From: Saccharina japonica
Taxonomy: Eukaryota > Sar > Phaeophyceae > Laminariales > Laminariaceae
NCBI GenBank assembly: GCA_008828725.1
Contig: MEHQ01002413.1
Location: forward strand, 143,401 to 207,400
Direction: 5' to 3'
DNA: 64,000 bases
This document shows, one piece after another, positions 32,665 through 44,363 of the stretch. The notes under the pieces were generated by a model. The model did no database searches. It was not told where the DNA came from and saw nothing but the letters and a program-made list of their open reading frames with translations. Numbering within the stretch: the stretch's first letter is position 1; the number at the start of each line of letters is the position of its first letter. Position numbers and translations under genes: made by a program.

Positions 32665-32725
32665 TCATGAGTGACAAACGTTGAAGCTCATTCATACTAC
32701 ACATTGCCGGATGGCAAGGATAATA
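32665..32725 (-). repeat. GCCATCCGACAA repeat, inverted copy
   Basis: Read on the minus strand it gives TTGCCATCCGGCAATGTG, then GAGCTTCAACGTTTGTCACTC. Confidence 0.6.
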
Positions 32726-32804
32726 CAAATTGAAAAATAGTAATCAAGGATGTAATTATTCCATGTATTCGCCACGTGACGACGTAGAGCTCTTCTTACC
32801 TCAT

Positions 32805-33150
32805 TTTGTTTTCTCCATCCCATTTACTATCTTCGCCCTTTTTGACTCACCCCCTCTTTAGTCGTAACTCAGATCCGGGGTCACTTAAGTAGAGGTTCTT
32901 CTCCTCCCCCCCCCACTGCAGTACTTGCCTTAAATTATCATCACGAGAAGATTTCAGCGCTTTCTTCCCTCGTAGACTCGGGTCGAATCCTGCTTACCCA
33001 CGCTACGAAGGCGATCTCAGCTATTGGTTCCTTTCTACTTTTGCAAATAAAGGAAAAAAATCACAACGGTGGGATTTTAACTTGGTTACCACAATGCTAT
33101 TAATAGTAGCATTTGAAGCTGACAACTAGACTACTGGGGCGACCGAAACA
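32805..33150 (-). mobile_element. Near-full SINE copy
   Basis: Reverse complement of the 53 kb SINE from the GGTCGCCCCAGTAGTCTAG head (33148) to the GGAGAAAACAAAATGA end. Its tRNA-like region is diverged (B-box-like AGTTAAAATCCCACC). It carries CTATTAATAG (33097-33106), whereas the 53 kb copy reads ACTACTAGCATTG without the six extra bases. Confidence 0.75.
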
Positions 33151-33219
33151 TTGATATATATATATATATATATGCCTATCAATCATCCTACCTGGATACT
33201 TGACAAACTTATACCGGTA

Positions 33220-33464
33220 GACGCGTGCTACGGTAGAGGCAGCACTTTTTGGCTGAATCGTTTTCTGAACGATCGGGCTCCTTAACCCAGATTCGTCGTT
33301 TTTTTCATTTTTGTGACGAATAATGTTTCAAGTATACTTCGGTCATGAGATTTCTCATCCGGCAGCACTTTTATTTTCCTCCAAAATCCTTTTTTGGGTG
33401 GGGTATGACGCTCCTTAAGTGAGGAGCTCAGGAAAAACACGGTGCACCTATCGTAGCATGCGTC
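33220..33464. mobile_element. GACGC MITE, 4-bp TSD (GGTA)
   Basis: Ends GACGCGTGCTACGG and TAGCATGCGTC. GGTA is duplicated at 33216-33219 and 33465-33468. It is 245 bp long and very similar to the copies at 29250 and 36408. Confidence 0.85.
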
Positions 33465-34290
33465 GGTACCCGCTATGAATGCCTTTTTTTAACAATATAT
33501 TGATTGAGATAATAAGAAGAGGAAATTATTATTATGGTTGAGGGGGGGAGACGCCAGGGAGGGTGTGTTCCATGAATGGATGTGCCACATCATATGTACG
33601 TAGAGTATGCAGAATCCCCTCTGGGGGATCGAATCCCACAGAGGTGCTCGCAGAGTGTTCACTGGGAGCGGAATCTGTGAGATTGAAGATGGGATGGTGG
33701 GAAGTTGTGGTTCAATGTGCACATACATACATACATGTGGCGCCATGAGCGTCTTGGCTCGGGATTGGTTCTGGCGTGCACAGTAAGACATGTTGCCGTT
33801 CTAGGCCGAGTCCTTCCAAGTTGGCGTGTGATGATTGTTCGCTCCATTTTATATTCCCGTCCAGACTTGACGATTATCACCCCCCTTTCACCTCATCATA
33901 GCAAACTTGAAGTATGTGCCTTACTGGCCGTTTGGATACCTGCTTACTGTTTATAAGGCCAAAGTCGTCATTTCATTCACAAACAGTGCCTGATGCCGCT
34001 CTGGCCCCGGGAGAATAACCCACAGTTTATTATGGACTCTGTGGTATAAGTGTCAAACGGGTTTTACATTCCCGAGGGGAGTGGTATGATATCGTCTCCA
34101 GAAATAAAACTAATGAAAACGCATTCGCTCTACAGAACTGCAGTAACTCAAGCCTTAGGGGTTAGTTTCGACCCACCCATCATGCAAATCGCAATTACGG
34201 AGACGAGGCGAACAATCCAGGGGCGCCTTGAAGAAAATAAGAAAGAGCACACTACTCATATATCGTGCCTAACATTGTTGTCTTAAAATT
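33465..34290. other. No recognised feature
   Basis: Mixed composition, several short overlapping frames (33.5-33.9 kb) and an ACATACATAC run at 33723. No gene or repeat partner was seen. Confidence 0.35.
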
Positions 34291-34295
34291 ATTTA

Positions 34296-34394
34296 CGGGG
34301 GACCATAGTAAACAGGACCTACGGTGGAGACGAACACCTATACATTTCCCGGTTTTTACTACCAATATATGGTCCTATATACTATGGTCCTCCG
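34296..34394. mobile_element. CGGGGGACC MITE, TA-flanked (best copy)
   Basis: Left end CGGGGGACCATAGTAAACAG and right end ATACTATGGTCCTCCG, with TA at 34294-34295 and 34395-34396. It is 99 bp long. The TA target and short size are Stowaway-like (Tc1/mariner group). Internally it reads CACCTATACATTT, the empty form of the CCWGG site. Confidence 0.8.
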
Positions 34395-34564
34395 TAGTAA
34401 GTAATGAACTTCCACCACCGACACTCCCTTATATGTACGAGTACCGAGTATGTGTTTTCTTCCTGATATGAAGTTATTCTTGCTGTTTGTCGTTTGTGTT
34501 TTCGTTGTTGATGTTTGCGGTGAAGTTTGTTTGATGCAGCTGACCCTGTCTGTGTTCTTGGTAT

Positions 34565-34635
34565 CATCACAACGTTGCCGTCCGACAATGATGCGCAATG
34601 CCTTGAGCTTCAACATCGATCACCCATCATAACAA
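34565..34635 (+). repeat. GCCATCCGACAA repeat copy
   Basis: GTTGCCGTCCGACAATG, then GAGCTTCAACATCGATCACC. Confidence 0.55.
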
Positions 34636-34639
34636 ATCA

Positions 34640-35030
34640 AATAAACACGCATACCTACAAACTGTCCTTATTTTGTTGGTCAATACTTGGGGCTGCGGGA
34701 CTGCCGGCTTTGCCGCTCGTCGGCTGCTGTTGGTTATAGAGCTGTACACTCCGTCATTTGAGCTTGCTTGTGGCTCTAGGCGTGTTGCTGCTTGTTGCCT
34801 TCTACCTGTGGTATAGGTAACATTAATGGTGGGTTGCTGTGGGCCTCACGCCTCGCAGACGTGCTACATTTTCGATGCTCTTACATTATTAGTATATATA
34901 TACAGTAATACGTGCGCGTACTGTAATCGAAAACCTTTGAAGTACCTGGCACTCACAGCCTATTCACTAACTGTCTTGATTGAGTACATCGTCTCCTAAC
35001 TTAAAACAAATACAATCAGACCACCGGAAT
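34640..35030. other. No recognised feature
   Basis: No frame or repeat partner was recognised. Confidence 0.35.
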
Positions 35031-35034
35031 AATT

Positions 35035-35310
35035 AGTTTGTAGTCTTCGCTGGCCCGGCCCGGGGGTGTACTCATGTCGCACATGACCGTGGTCGCATGA
35101 GCATAGAACCTCGCATCCCTACAATGTCGGGACGGAGCACTTTAGGTTATCGCCAACTTGGCAGTCATTGCTTGCGGGTGCACTCATTGCCATGCATGGT
35201 CGCTGTGTCGTACGACCACAGACCCTCAGATCCCTGAAATGCTACAGACCCTCGCATCCCTACAATGTCGGCACGGAGAGCACGTCGGGTTTTCACCGAC
35301 CAGACAGACA
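35035..35310 (-). repeat. Inverted copies of the GCGAGGGTC repeat
   Basis: CTCGCATCCCTACAATGTCG occurs twice (35108 and 35252). With GCATGACCATAGACC-like words it is the inverse of the family at 6.2-6.9 kb and 19.2 kb. Confidence 0.5.
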
Positions 35311-36407
35311 TCGCGAGCACCACAAAAGCGCGAGAAGCGCCGTGAGGTATTCGGCGAGTCGGGTGAATGGTGAGCTAACTGCATTCTGCTAAGAACCGGT
35401 TGTTTGTGAGGCGGACGTTCTTGCATACGTATGGATGGCAGTCTCCAATGGATTGATTTATTTTCGGGTGTGGTCAATTATGAGAGGATGTGGTGTGGAT
35501 TCATGTTACGTTTGGGGTACATTTCGGTTACATTTCCTGAGTCTCCTCGCATATGAGGAACACTATGCCTCGATGCAATCAATTTTTTTGCCTTATAGGG
35601 GGCGTAGTACCTATTCTTTTCCCGAGAGTGTGCGCGGGTTTTACCGGATTAAACAAAGTTATTATATATACGTCAGCTGTGAGTTCAACCGATTGAATAG
35701 GATTGTAGTCTAGTATCTCCCATAATAACTCGTCTAAAAGCGGACCTTTGCGAAAACACGTACCTGGTACGCTTAACCTGACGAAACATCGCGTGTAATT
35801 CATGCTACTGCAGAGGTGCGCCATGTCGATTTATGAGGGTGGTCACATGACAAGCTTTATACCTGCAGTACTGTAGTCAAAACTGATTTTGTAGGGAAAT
35901 AAAAGTGTCCTACTTCGTATATACCCGATGAGCAATCCCACTATCAAACACAATGAAAACTATTATCGCGAAAAACACGAGACATTTATTCCGACCATTT
36001 CGGACTAACCCATTCAGAGCTGAAAAACAAATATCTGACACGAATTCCAAGTAGGTTGTCCGCAAATATGTAGGGCCAGTTATTACGGGGTTGGAGAGCG
36101 CGATCATTCAGAAGGACGTTCCAGCCGAAAGGTGCTTGGTAGGACGCGTCATGAGCATCAAATCAGCATAAACGAGCAAACCACTTGAAAAAAAACAAAC
36201 GAGAGATTCAAACAACATTGTGTGAACCAACCCGTTTAAGAACTGGTCCTACGAATTTGGGGGGAAAACTACTTGGATATACGTAGTCTGGGGCATTTTT
36301 TTGCAGTTCTGAATGGGTTGAGGGAGACACCCCCGGCAGCCACAAATATTTTGATCAAAATGTGCTATACCTCTATCGTAGCACGCGCCCCTCACCACAA
36401 AAACCTA

Positions 36408-36654
36408 GACGCGTGCTACGGTAGAGGTAGCACGTTTTGGCTGAATTGCGTTCTGAACGATCGGGTTCCTTAACCCAAATTCGTCGGACTTTCATTTTTG
36501 TGACGGAATATGTTTCAGAGTATACTTCGGTCATGATATTTCTCATCCGGCAGCACTTTTATTTTCCTCCAAAATCATGTTTTCGGTGAGGTATGGCGCT
36601 CCTTGAGTGCGGAACTCAGAAAAAACATAGTGCACCTCTATCGTAGCATGCGTC
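36408..36654. mobile_element. GACGC MITE, 4-bp TSD (CCTA)
   Basis: Ends GACGCGTGCTACGGTAGAGG and CTATCGTAGCATGCGTC. CCTA is duplicated at 36404-36407 and 36655-36658. It is 247 bp long. An older, longer family member ends just upstream (CTCTATCGTAGCACGCG, 36371). Confidence 0.85.
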
Positions 36655-36789
36655 CCTACCTGATTTCGAGAAAACGTGAAAGTGCAAATCGATGAACAAT
36701 CCCTAAGCCAAGGAATAAACGCGAAGATTGTTCCGATAAAAATCTTGATAATGGTATATTCCAAGGGTATATAAGGTTAACGAACATAC

Positions 36790-37060
36790 TTCGGCCGAGT
36801 ACAATAGTAATGAGGAACAAATGTTGGTGGTTAACAAATGGGTACATGTATGGGTTTCGGTGTGTATCATAGGTCCTATCTACTATGGCCCCCCTTACTA
36901 TTAATAACGAATGGTATCGTATGAGTATTTTATGGGATTGGGTCAAGGAGTATACCATCACGGAGTATCATAGTAATCAGGACCAAATATTGTTATAAAC
37001 ATGAGGAATTATACAGGTTTTTGAGTGCATCGTAGGTCCTATTTACTATGCCACCCCCCG
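36790..37060. mobile_element. Two adjacent CGGGGGACC MITE copies
   Basis: Two successive ~100-bp units, each with a decayed left end (ATAGTAAT..GGA) and a right end GTCCTATCTACTATGGCC or GTCCTATTTACTATG, followed by a C run. Same orientation, roughly 170 bp apart, so either an insertion cluster or a local duplication. Confidence 0.6.
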
Positions 37061-39520
37061 TGGTAATATTCAAGCGGAAATATTTATGTAAATAAGCATT
37101 ATCCCCGGGCGGAGCATCCGTCATAGGGAGCAAGGCGGCTGATACCGCGAACCGGGGCAATTGACACATACATGTTGACCCTTACCAGGCACAGTTACCC
37201 CAGAGGGGGTGATATCATACCTGGAACCTTATCAGACTTACGCGTACCATTACAGTAATTTTGTGCCTTGTGCATAGCGGATCGGCCTTAATGTAGGCCG
37301 GCCCGTCACATTTTCTCCTGTAGGGCGAAGGTCTGGTTGGTGTAGGCTGGTCTTTCTTCTGGCCTTGTCCGTGTTTTGTTTGGAAAATTCTTCAAAAAGA
37401 AAACGCTGCGGATCCGCACGGCCACCGAGCGGTGGATTCTCGGGGAAACGGTTTCATTTCGCAGGAGAGGGAGGCGCGGTCCCTGGATCAGTTTTGGTCT
37501 TGAACCCCCCCACGGTTCATCTCCAGTCCGCATGCGCGTCACAGTCCCGGTTTCACCAAACCAAATGGTTGCCGCGTGATTGTGGTGGAATACTTTGTTT
37601 CGGAGGCTCATGGGGCAGGCCTTCCTTGGATGGTGTTGTTGTTCGACAGATGGGAATCACGTACTGGGTAGCCGCTTGAAAAATACTATCTGAAGGGTCA
37701 AAATCGTATGGTTGTCTATCGGTTATCGTTGGCCTTTTTTCATTAGGGTAAGCCGTCCTGCACGGCATATACCGAAGCAACCGTTCAACAGCTTTCGCCT
37801 TGTGCTCGGTCCCAGCCGGTGATCACGTATACTGTCACCGGGCTCTCGCTCCTCACCACAGACGCTTCGACGGATTTGAAAGAAATTACTGCCTGGTATC
37901 GTCATCACGCGTCCTACAACATGGATAGCACTTAGTTGTGTGCTTCCTTGTGAGCTCGTTTTGAGGCAAATGTCTCTCGCTAAATATTACAAGTATGACT
38001 ATTAGTATTCTCCTTAACCCAATATAGTTTGAATATTCGATTAGTACATTTCCGGGGGACCATAATAACTACAGTATAACCTACAGTACACGAAAAACAA
38101 AACACTACACACGTATTCTCCTATGTTTGCTGCCCATATCTTGTTTTCTAAATGTATATGCCCCCCCCCCCACACTAGTGTTTTTTCAGATAATAATCTT
38201 CGGGATAAACCTAGGCTTTGGGATTGTTTGTCGAGTTGAACTTTCCAAATTATGTCAACATCATGAGGCTTTCGTGGCGAGGAACGCGCGTGACTACAGA
38301 GGGGGTAACATTTTGATCAACTTGACGATGACTGTCGTAGGCCTCCCTTAACCCAATATGGTTCGAAAATCGTTTGTCTCACCACAAAAATATTCGAGAT
38401 AAACCTAGGCTTTGCGATGCTTCGTCGTGTTGCACTTTCGGCTACGCTGGACATCTTATATGTTGTTCACTACTATTAATAGTATACACCTTGTCACACG
38501 AGGAACCTCATAACTTTCTTTTTATTTCAGATGCTGCCCAAATGTAAGGCAAACCGTAGCACAAGTATCATATCTCGTTGGCATAACAAAACCAAACACC
38601 CACCGACCTCAAGCCCCCCAAGAGAGCGGTACGAGTCAGTATCAATAGAGTTAAGACTTAGGATTAAGGCTCAGTTAGGGATAAAACTAGGGCCGGTCAC
38701 GTGGGTCGGATTAGCCTTGAGCCGCGGTCACCGCACAAAGTCCAAAATGAACACCATCCAGGAGGAGAGGGAATGTTCTGATTCTTTTTTTTGTTGGCCG
38801 GATCTGTCCTTAGTTCGGGATCGACCCATCCATGCGTATATATAGAGTACAGTACGTAGGGCAATGCCCCGGTAGGGGTCGCGACTAATTTCCTGAGCTC
38901 CTCGCATGAGGCGCTCAATACTCATGGTTAATAGTAAATCACCTTATTTAATCATGAATTCGAAGAAGGTTGTTTGCCCAGCCCGGCCAAACATTTGTTT
39001 GCGCTGTATGCGCTGTATGCGCTGTACGAGCTGGTCCTAAAATGATACACGAGCAAAGTCACCATGAAAACCGGTAGCTACTAATGAGAACCTCAGCCCT
39101 CAGAATATGTGGAGCAAGGAGGTACATCACCAATGGTGGCGGTGCAATTGCTGGTTGGTGGCGTGGGTGATTCTGGCGGGGAGGGTATGGGCAACCATTG
39201 TTAATTCCTTCCTTGAAATACAGTAGTATGAATGGAGAGCTTTTCTATTATTTTCTAGGAGACGATATCACAGGAGTTGTACAGTAGTCCAGCCATGTGC
39301 GTATGCCCGACCACAGTAGTCACTTCGCTCTTAGCCCTCTCATCCCTACCTGTGTCAATCTATGTACCACCACATACATTGCTCAGGCACTACTAGTATG
39401 TAATACATAACAGTCACCTGTGTGACGCGGTTTGTTGCGCATGTAACAATATGCGGGAGTATGCGGACTTATCGCACGCAGCACCTACTGGCATCTGGCG
39501 TGATATTGGTTTTGCATTTG
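37061..39520. other. Long unassigned interval
   Basis: 37300-37920 is GC-richer with frames of 60-100 codons on both strands, none recognisable. A one-ended CGGGGGACC copy begins at 38053. GAGCTCCTCGCATGAGGCGCTC near 38895 is a GACGC-family fragment. Repeated TAAACCTAGGCTTTG near 38207 and 38400 marks a short duplication. No gene is called. Confidence 0.35.
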
Positions 39521-39524
39521 TGTT

Positions 39525-39850
39525 ATTATTCCATTTGCCATCTGACAATGTGCAGTGCTTATTCCGATCATACACATTTGTTTTATATAGTTTACCATGG
39601 TTCAGTACATTCTACTGCGTACATCACTATAATTTCATTTGCCGTATGCATACGCGCAGCGCACTTATTCCAATCACATGCATACCCTGCACATCTAAAA
39701 GGGGCAACTACCGTATAACTCTACAACGTTTACAGTCAGCTTCAGCGGTGATCGCTCATAAATATTCCTCGAATTATCCTGTTTTCCACTATGGGGTTCG
39801 CTGTCCGACAGTGTGCAGCATAAAGAACTTCAACATCAATCGCTGAGCAC
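39525..39850 (+). repeat. Copies of the GCCATCCGACAA repeat
   Basis: TTTGCCATCTGACAATGTGC (39534), GCTTCAGCGGTGATCGCTC (39740) and CTGTCCGACAGTGTGCAGC (39802). Probably one copy interrupted by another. Confidence 0.5.
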
Positions 39851-39899
39851 CCTTAGTCCCTATTCCAGAAATACCAACAAAAATTACGTTCCTGCCCGT

Positions 39900-40250
39900 T
39901 GTCGGGGATAGGCGAGATGTCAACAGTGCAGCTACCGAGATTCTGATAAAGACCCTCGTCGTGATGTGCTGGTTGTTCGCGGGGTGCTCGATTTCATTTT
40001 TTTGAGGCGCCACAGAGACGGTCGTGCGGCGGCTGCTCCGGTGGTCCTATACCTCTCGCAACGGCGGCATCTTGCCTCTGAAGCAATCAACAAACACTGC
40101 ACAAGATGGCTTGCCGTCGTTCGGTTACAGCGTGGGATATACCGCGTCCGCGTGGACAAACTCCCCAAGTCCAAGCCCCCCCCTAACTGCAGGACGGGTG
40201 TGCAAGACATTTCCTGGCAGATGTCGGTGGTCAAATTAATCACACCGGCA
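39900..40250. other. GC-rich unassigned block
   Basis: About 100-codon frames are open on both strands. No domain is recognisable and strand choice is not possible. Confidence 0.3.
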
Positions 40251-40261
40251 AATTCAAACCC

Positions 40262-40298
40262 GACCCTAGACTAAAACCCAACCCTAACCCTAACCCTT
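40262..40298. repeat. Interstitial telomere-like repeat (CCCTAA)n
   Basis: A run of AACCC/ACCCTA units including two perfect adjacent CCCTAA units. TTAGGG-type telomeres are known in brown algae and many other eukaryotes. A second, shorter stretch lies at 52876-52898. Confidence 0.7.
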
Positions 40299-40521
40299 GT
40301 CTTGTAGAGGGGTGAAATATGGCGGAGGCAGTCGCGCCGATCAGCCGTGTGTTTTGGTGGCATTCTTGAAAAACAAGTCGAGTTTTTCCACGGGATTCGT
40401 GGATTGGATTTCTCGATCGAAACAAGTTTGAAAGCCCACCGTATCTCTGTCCTCCCCTCCAAACACACGGTCTCGCCACACAGCGACATCCTAAACACCT
40501 CTTCGATGCGCGGTTGGCTGC

Positions 40522-40522
<1 letters not shown>

Positions 40523-40560
<38 letters not shown>
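40523..40560. repeat. (CTG)n microsatellite
   Basis: About twelve CTG units, just upstream of the LTR element. Confidence 0.9.
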
Positions 40561-40854
40561 CCGCGTATTAGTAGCGCAATCGACTGCTAGAACCCGCGAT
40601 CAGGACACGAAGCAAGGTTCAACTCTCCTATAAACCGCCCCCAGGAAGAGCACGAAAAACTACATTTTAGATCCTATTGAAGATAGGGAAAAGCCATCCA
40701 GACAAACCCCGTCGAATTTAGAGTGGACTGGAAACCGAGCGTTTCGATCCGCCTAATCCGACGACATACGAATTCGCCTAATGGCCCACGATAATAAAAC
40801 ATATATTGGGATGTGTTTGTCACGTTCGTCAAGTCGAATTGAGTCGGGTTTCCC

Positions 40855-41157
40855 TGTAAGAACATACTCGTACAACGTCTGATAGATGTAACCGCAATTG
40901 ACATACGTACGGATACTTGGGGAGTTCCACATGATATAATTTGGATTTATCTTGGTTGGACATTTGGGGGTCTCGGGGATGTTTTTGGCGGAACACGCAC
41001 GCCGCACGTGCACTCCGTTCCTCCTCTTCTTCGGTAGCACTTCTCTTCTGCGGACTTCATCTTCTGGGATTACGTAATACAAGTCTATATGCCTCCTTCT
41101 GGCCACCTTCACCGCGCCTCGTGACCCAAGCTCACCCGTACTGAGATTATCCCCTTA
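40855..41157 (+). repeat. 5' LTR
   Basis: 303 bp, TGTAAGAACATACTCG at the start and GATTATCCCCTTA at the end. It contains CCTCCTCTTCTTCGG where the 3' LTR has one extra CTC unit. Confidence 0.75.
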
Positions 41158-41258
41158 CGCTAGCGTTGACTCGAGTTGGGAGCTCGCACGGAAAAAGCAG
41201 GTTACGATGGAGCAACTGTGTTGAGGCAGGATAGGAGAGGCTTCGGGTTTTTGGCACG

Positions 41259-41411
41259 ATGCCTTTTGTGGTAAAGGCTGATGCAGCAGACTTGCCTTGG
41301 GTCAAGGCCATACTGGCGAAGGAAGCCGTACACGCGAGCAGGCCCGAGAGCATTGGGGTGGGGCATTGGACGGCAGAGGAATGGCAGGATCTAGGAGCTA
41401 GCGCGCGTTTG

Positions 41412-41459
<48 letters not shown>

Positions 41460-41864
41460 AGGGACGACGAAGTACCGGCTTATCTGAAATTGACTCTGGG
41501 AGAATTGGAGACCTTTATGGAGACATTTTGCGCGGACAAAGCCTGGAAAGCTCGAAAATACTTGCTGTGGCAGTACGGAACCTACGTCGGCTATGAACAC
41601 CTAGCCGACGAGGAGTTCGTGAGAGCATATGAAGAAGCGGCGGTAACCAGGAATGCCGTCCTCGCGGCAGCAAGAGCACTGAGGGCAGAGAGGAAAAGCG
41701 AGCTAGATGTAAGCAGCCGCATCCCATCCCCAGGCAAAGTGCACGTGAGTGATAGACTTCAGGTGCCGCCGAAAATATGCGGCTCGTGTTCACAACAGGG
41801 ACCACTCCAAGACGGACCAGAGGGGAAAGCCGAGGTTGAGCGGGAGCCCTCGCCGCCGGTACAT

Positions 41865-41904
<40 letters not shown>

Positions 41905-42704
41905 TACCGCTGCCATTGCAACCCGCGCAAGCGACAAGATCGCCGCCGCCGCCGCCGCAACAGCCGCCGCACAAGCATAAACAGCAGCTGCGGCAGGTGC
42001 CACAAAAATTGGCTGTCGAGCAAGGAAAAGTGATGGGAACAAGCAAGGAAACGTTCGCGAGGGGCGGTGAAAAGCAAGAGGGGTCGGAGGAGCAGTACGT
42101 GCGGCAGATGCAGCAGCAGCAGCAGCAGCTACAGCCCACAGCACCACGGCCGCCATGGCCGCCTCCACGGCTACCCTCGTGGGAAATGACGAAGGCTGAA
42201 TCACGAGAAGAGCCGTCGGCAGGCCTGCATGGTCCGACTGCGCGATTGGAATGTTCATCCTGCTCTGCGTTGGAGAAGAATGCTACTATCCTCAACGAGC
42301 AGGAGGAAGCGCTGGGGGGCGAGGCAGAGGCACCGGTACCACCGACGTTACCACCACCGCCGGCGCCGCCGCCACTGGAGCCGGCGCCGCCACCGCGACC
42401 CCCGCCGCACCGACGCCTGGCACTGCCGCCACCGCTGAAAGTCTCATGTGACCCCGCAAGGAGATTGGGAGGCGAAACTCCCGATCCTCAAAATGGCGAC
42501 GCACAGCGGGGGCGGAAACAACAATGCGCCACAACAGACGATCAGCAACTCCAACAGGAGCAGGAGCAGCAGCAGGGGAGAAAAATGGCACGGGAGAGCG
42601 CATGCCAGCATCACCCACTGCGAGGTGCTGGAAGGCTCGAGATGGACGCTGAAAAATGCTGGAGCTGGGGTGGGGATGGCTTCGCTCCTTTTGCACCCGA
42701 CTGA
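41259..42704 (+). CDS. 481-aa glutamine/proline-rich protein in Gag position, function unknown
   Basis: An intact ATG-to-TGA frame, about 100 bp downstream of the 5' LTR. Residues 1-50 form an ordered-looking segment (VKAILAKEAVHASRPE, GHWTAEEWQDLGASARLR). A 14-Gln run follows, then a second ordered, mostly helical stretch at about 70-150 (AYLKLTLGELETFMETF, RKYLLWQYGTYVGYEHLA). The rest is low complexity: a 13-Gln run near 205, more Gln at about 285, a long Pro/Ala tract near 355-385 and a Gln-rich tail. Isolated CGSC and CSSC pairs occur, but no CCHC zinc knuckle, protease or RT motif. It is GC-rich between AT-rich flanks. Position argues for a structural Gag-like protein of a non-autonomous element. 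Alternatives are a captured host gene or an ordinary gene between chance repeats; the matching TSD makes the last less likely. Confidence 0.6.
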
Positions 42705-44351
42705 GCAGGTCTTGTGTTTGCCCTCCCCCCATCGGTCTGTTGCGATTTACTTTTCCACGGTACGTATTGCTTTACTTCATTGCAGGGAACAAAATGCATG
42801 CGTTGATTCATGTTTTGCATGCGTTGAGGCCTGCGTATCTTTACCGTAGACTGCCAGGCTGTTAGCAATGCTCCTACATACTCTAGTTCAATTCGTCCAA
42901 TGTGTTCGTTTACGAGTTGGTCGAGGTTTTCGTGTTTTGTTTTGTTTTTCGTATACGGTGCGAACCATGCAGGATTGGAGACTTGGGCGTGAATGTTGCA
43001 TGTAGGAAGGACGAAATTTAGCAGATATGATACCGAACGCAGCTTCTGATCCGCGGTGCAGCCTTGTAGCTTGGCACAAGTAATCACGTAGAGGGGCTAG
43101 CCCAGGCGTACCGAGCGGGCTGTTTTATGTGTTCGCGTACCTTATTGGTTGATTATTCGCACATGCGAGCATCGAATTTAGGGTCCAACTGCGTTTGACT
43201 GAGGTACGCCCCACGGAAAAACGTCAACACCTTGATGATATGCCCGTATATTTACTTTAGTATAGTCTACCGATGCAAACGCGACCGAAACGTTTTCATT
43301 CTTTATGTTCAGGCACATTTCCTTTTGATGCTGTTCGTGGATGGCATGCAAGAAGATACAATGGGGTATTGATGATTGATGGGTTTGATATAGCTGGAGC
43401 GTTGAACCAGATGAGATGTATGCTTATATGTCGAAAGAACAGCACACGAGCAGGGGGTGATGATGAGATAATATGCTCGCGTCTATTTTCCACTTACATC
43501 ATACATTTGTTTGGTTTACGGTATTGAGACGGATGGATTGGTGAGCCATCATGGCGTATCGATGTAACGTCTAGGGGTTGTTAGAGGAGTTCACGTAGTT
43601 TTAGTGGATCACAGATTCGAATCATGGAACACATGTTATTGATCAGGGTGGTACGCTCTGAAACAACTCATGGGTTGCCGACATGTCCACTGTTGAAATG
43701 GGACAAAGTGAATTGATGGATAGATTTGTGCTTACTTTAGTTTTGAGAGAAGGGTTGCATGTATGTGCCTAGTGTAGGAGGGACTTTGGTGATATTCGAG
43801 TGTTGACGTTAGGGCTCCTTATGTACGCTGGGTATTACAGTTATACTATACGAGTGAGTGCGCATTTTCGTTGGAAAAATTGGTGATTCATGTTGGATGA
43901 TTGGTGAATGATATTCGTGTACGAGAACTTAGATAGTTGAAGACTTGGCTGGCTGATTGCATTATACGAAGCTGTATACAGCAGTAATATTAATGGATAG
44001 GGAAAGGAAACTGTATGGCAGAATGTATTGAGGCGTACGGATATGGTTACGGGACTGGTTATTCTGGTGACGCGGACAACGAGATGTGGCATATATGTTG
44101 AGAAATCCCATGTTCGACTTTGGATATTTGGAGTTTGTGAATTCTGCATGATGAAAGGATTTAGATTGTTAGGGATGTTTGAGTATAGGATTTTTGTTTG
44201 ATTTTGAGTATAGGATAATATCGGGTTTTTTAGGGTTGAGGTTTCCTTGAATGATACCTGGTACACATTTTGTGCTAGGTACGGAAATTTTTCATGTTTT
44301 TTTGCAGAGTTGAAACCCTGGAAAGGATGTGCACTATCATGACGATGCTAC
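42705..44351. other. Interior of the LTR element without a clear ORF
   Basis: AT-rich, with short frames on both strands and no domain. It contains one TACCTGGTA motif (44255-44263). Confidence 0.5.
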
Positions 44352-44363
44352 GAGTAGGAGGGA
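44352..44363 (+). other. Polypurine tract
   Basis: GAGTAGGAGGGA directly precedes the TG of the 3' LTR, as expected of a plus-strand primer. One T interrupts it. Confidence 0.6.

Noticed and set aside
39932-40274. ~100-codon frames on both strands
   Set aside because: GC-rich DNA open in several frames; no basis to choose one.
41515-42295. Long minus-strand frames opposite the glutamine-rich ORF (247 and 143 codons)
   Set aside because: They are antisense shadows made of CTG-encoded poly-Leu/Ala/Cys.
43841-44266. 141-codon minus-strand frame inside the LTR element
   Set aside because: AT-rich Asn/Ser/Thr-rich translation with no motif; it runs into the polypurine/LTR region and looks fortuitous.
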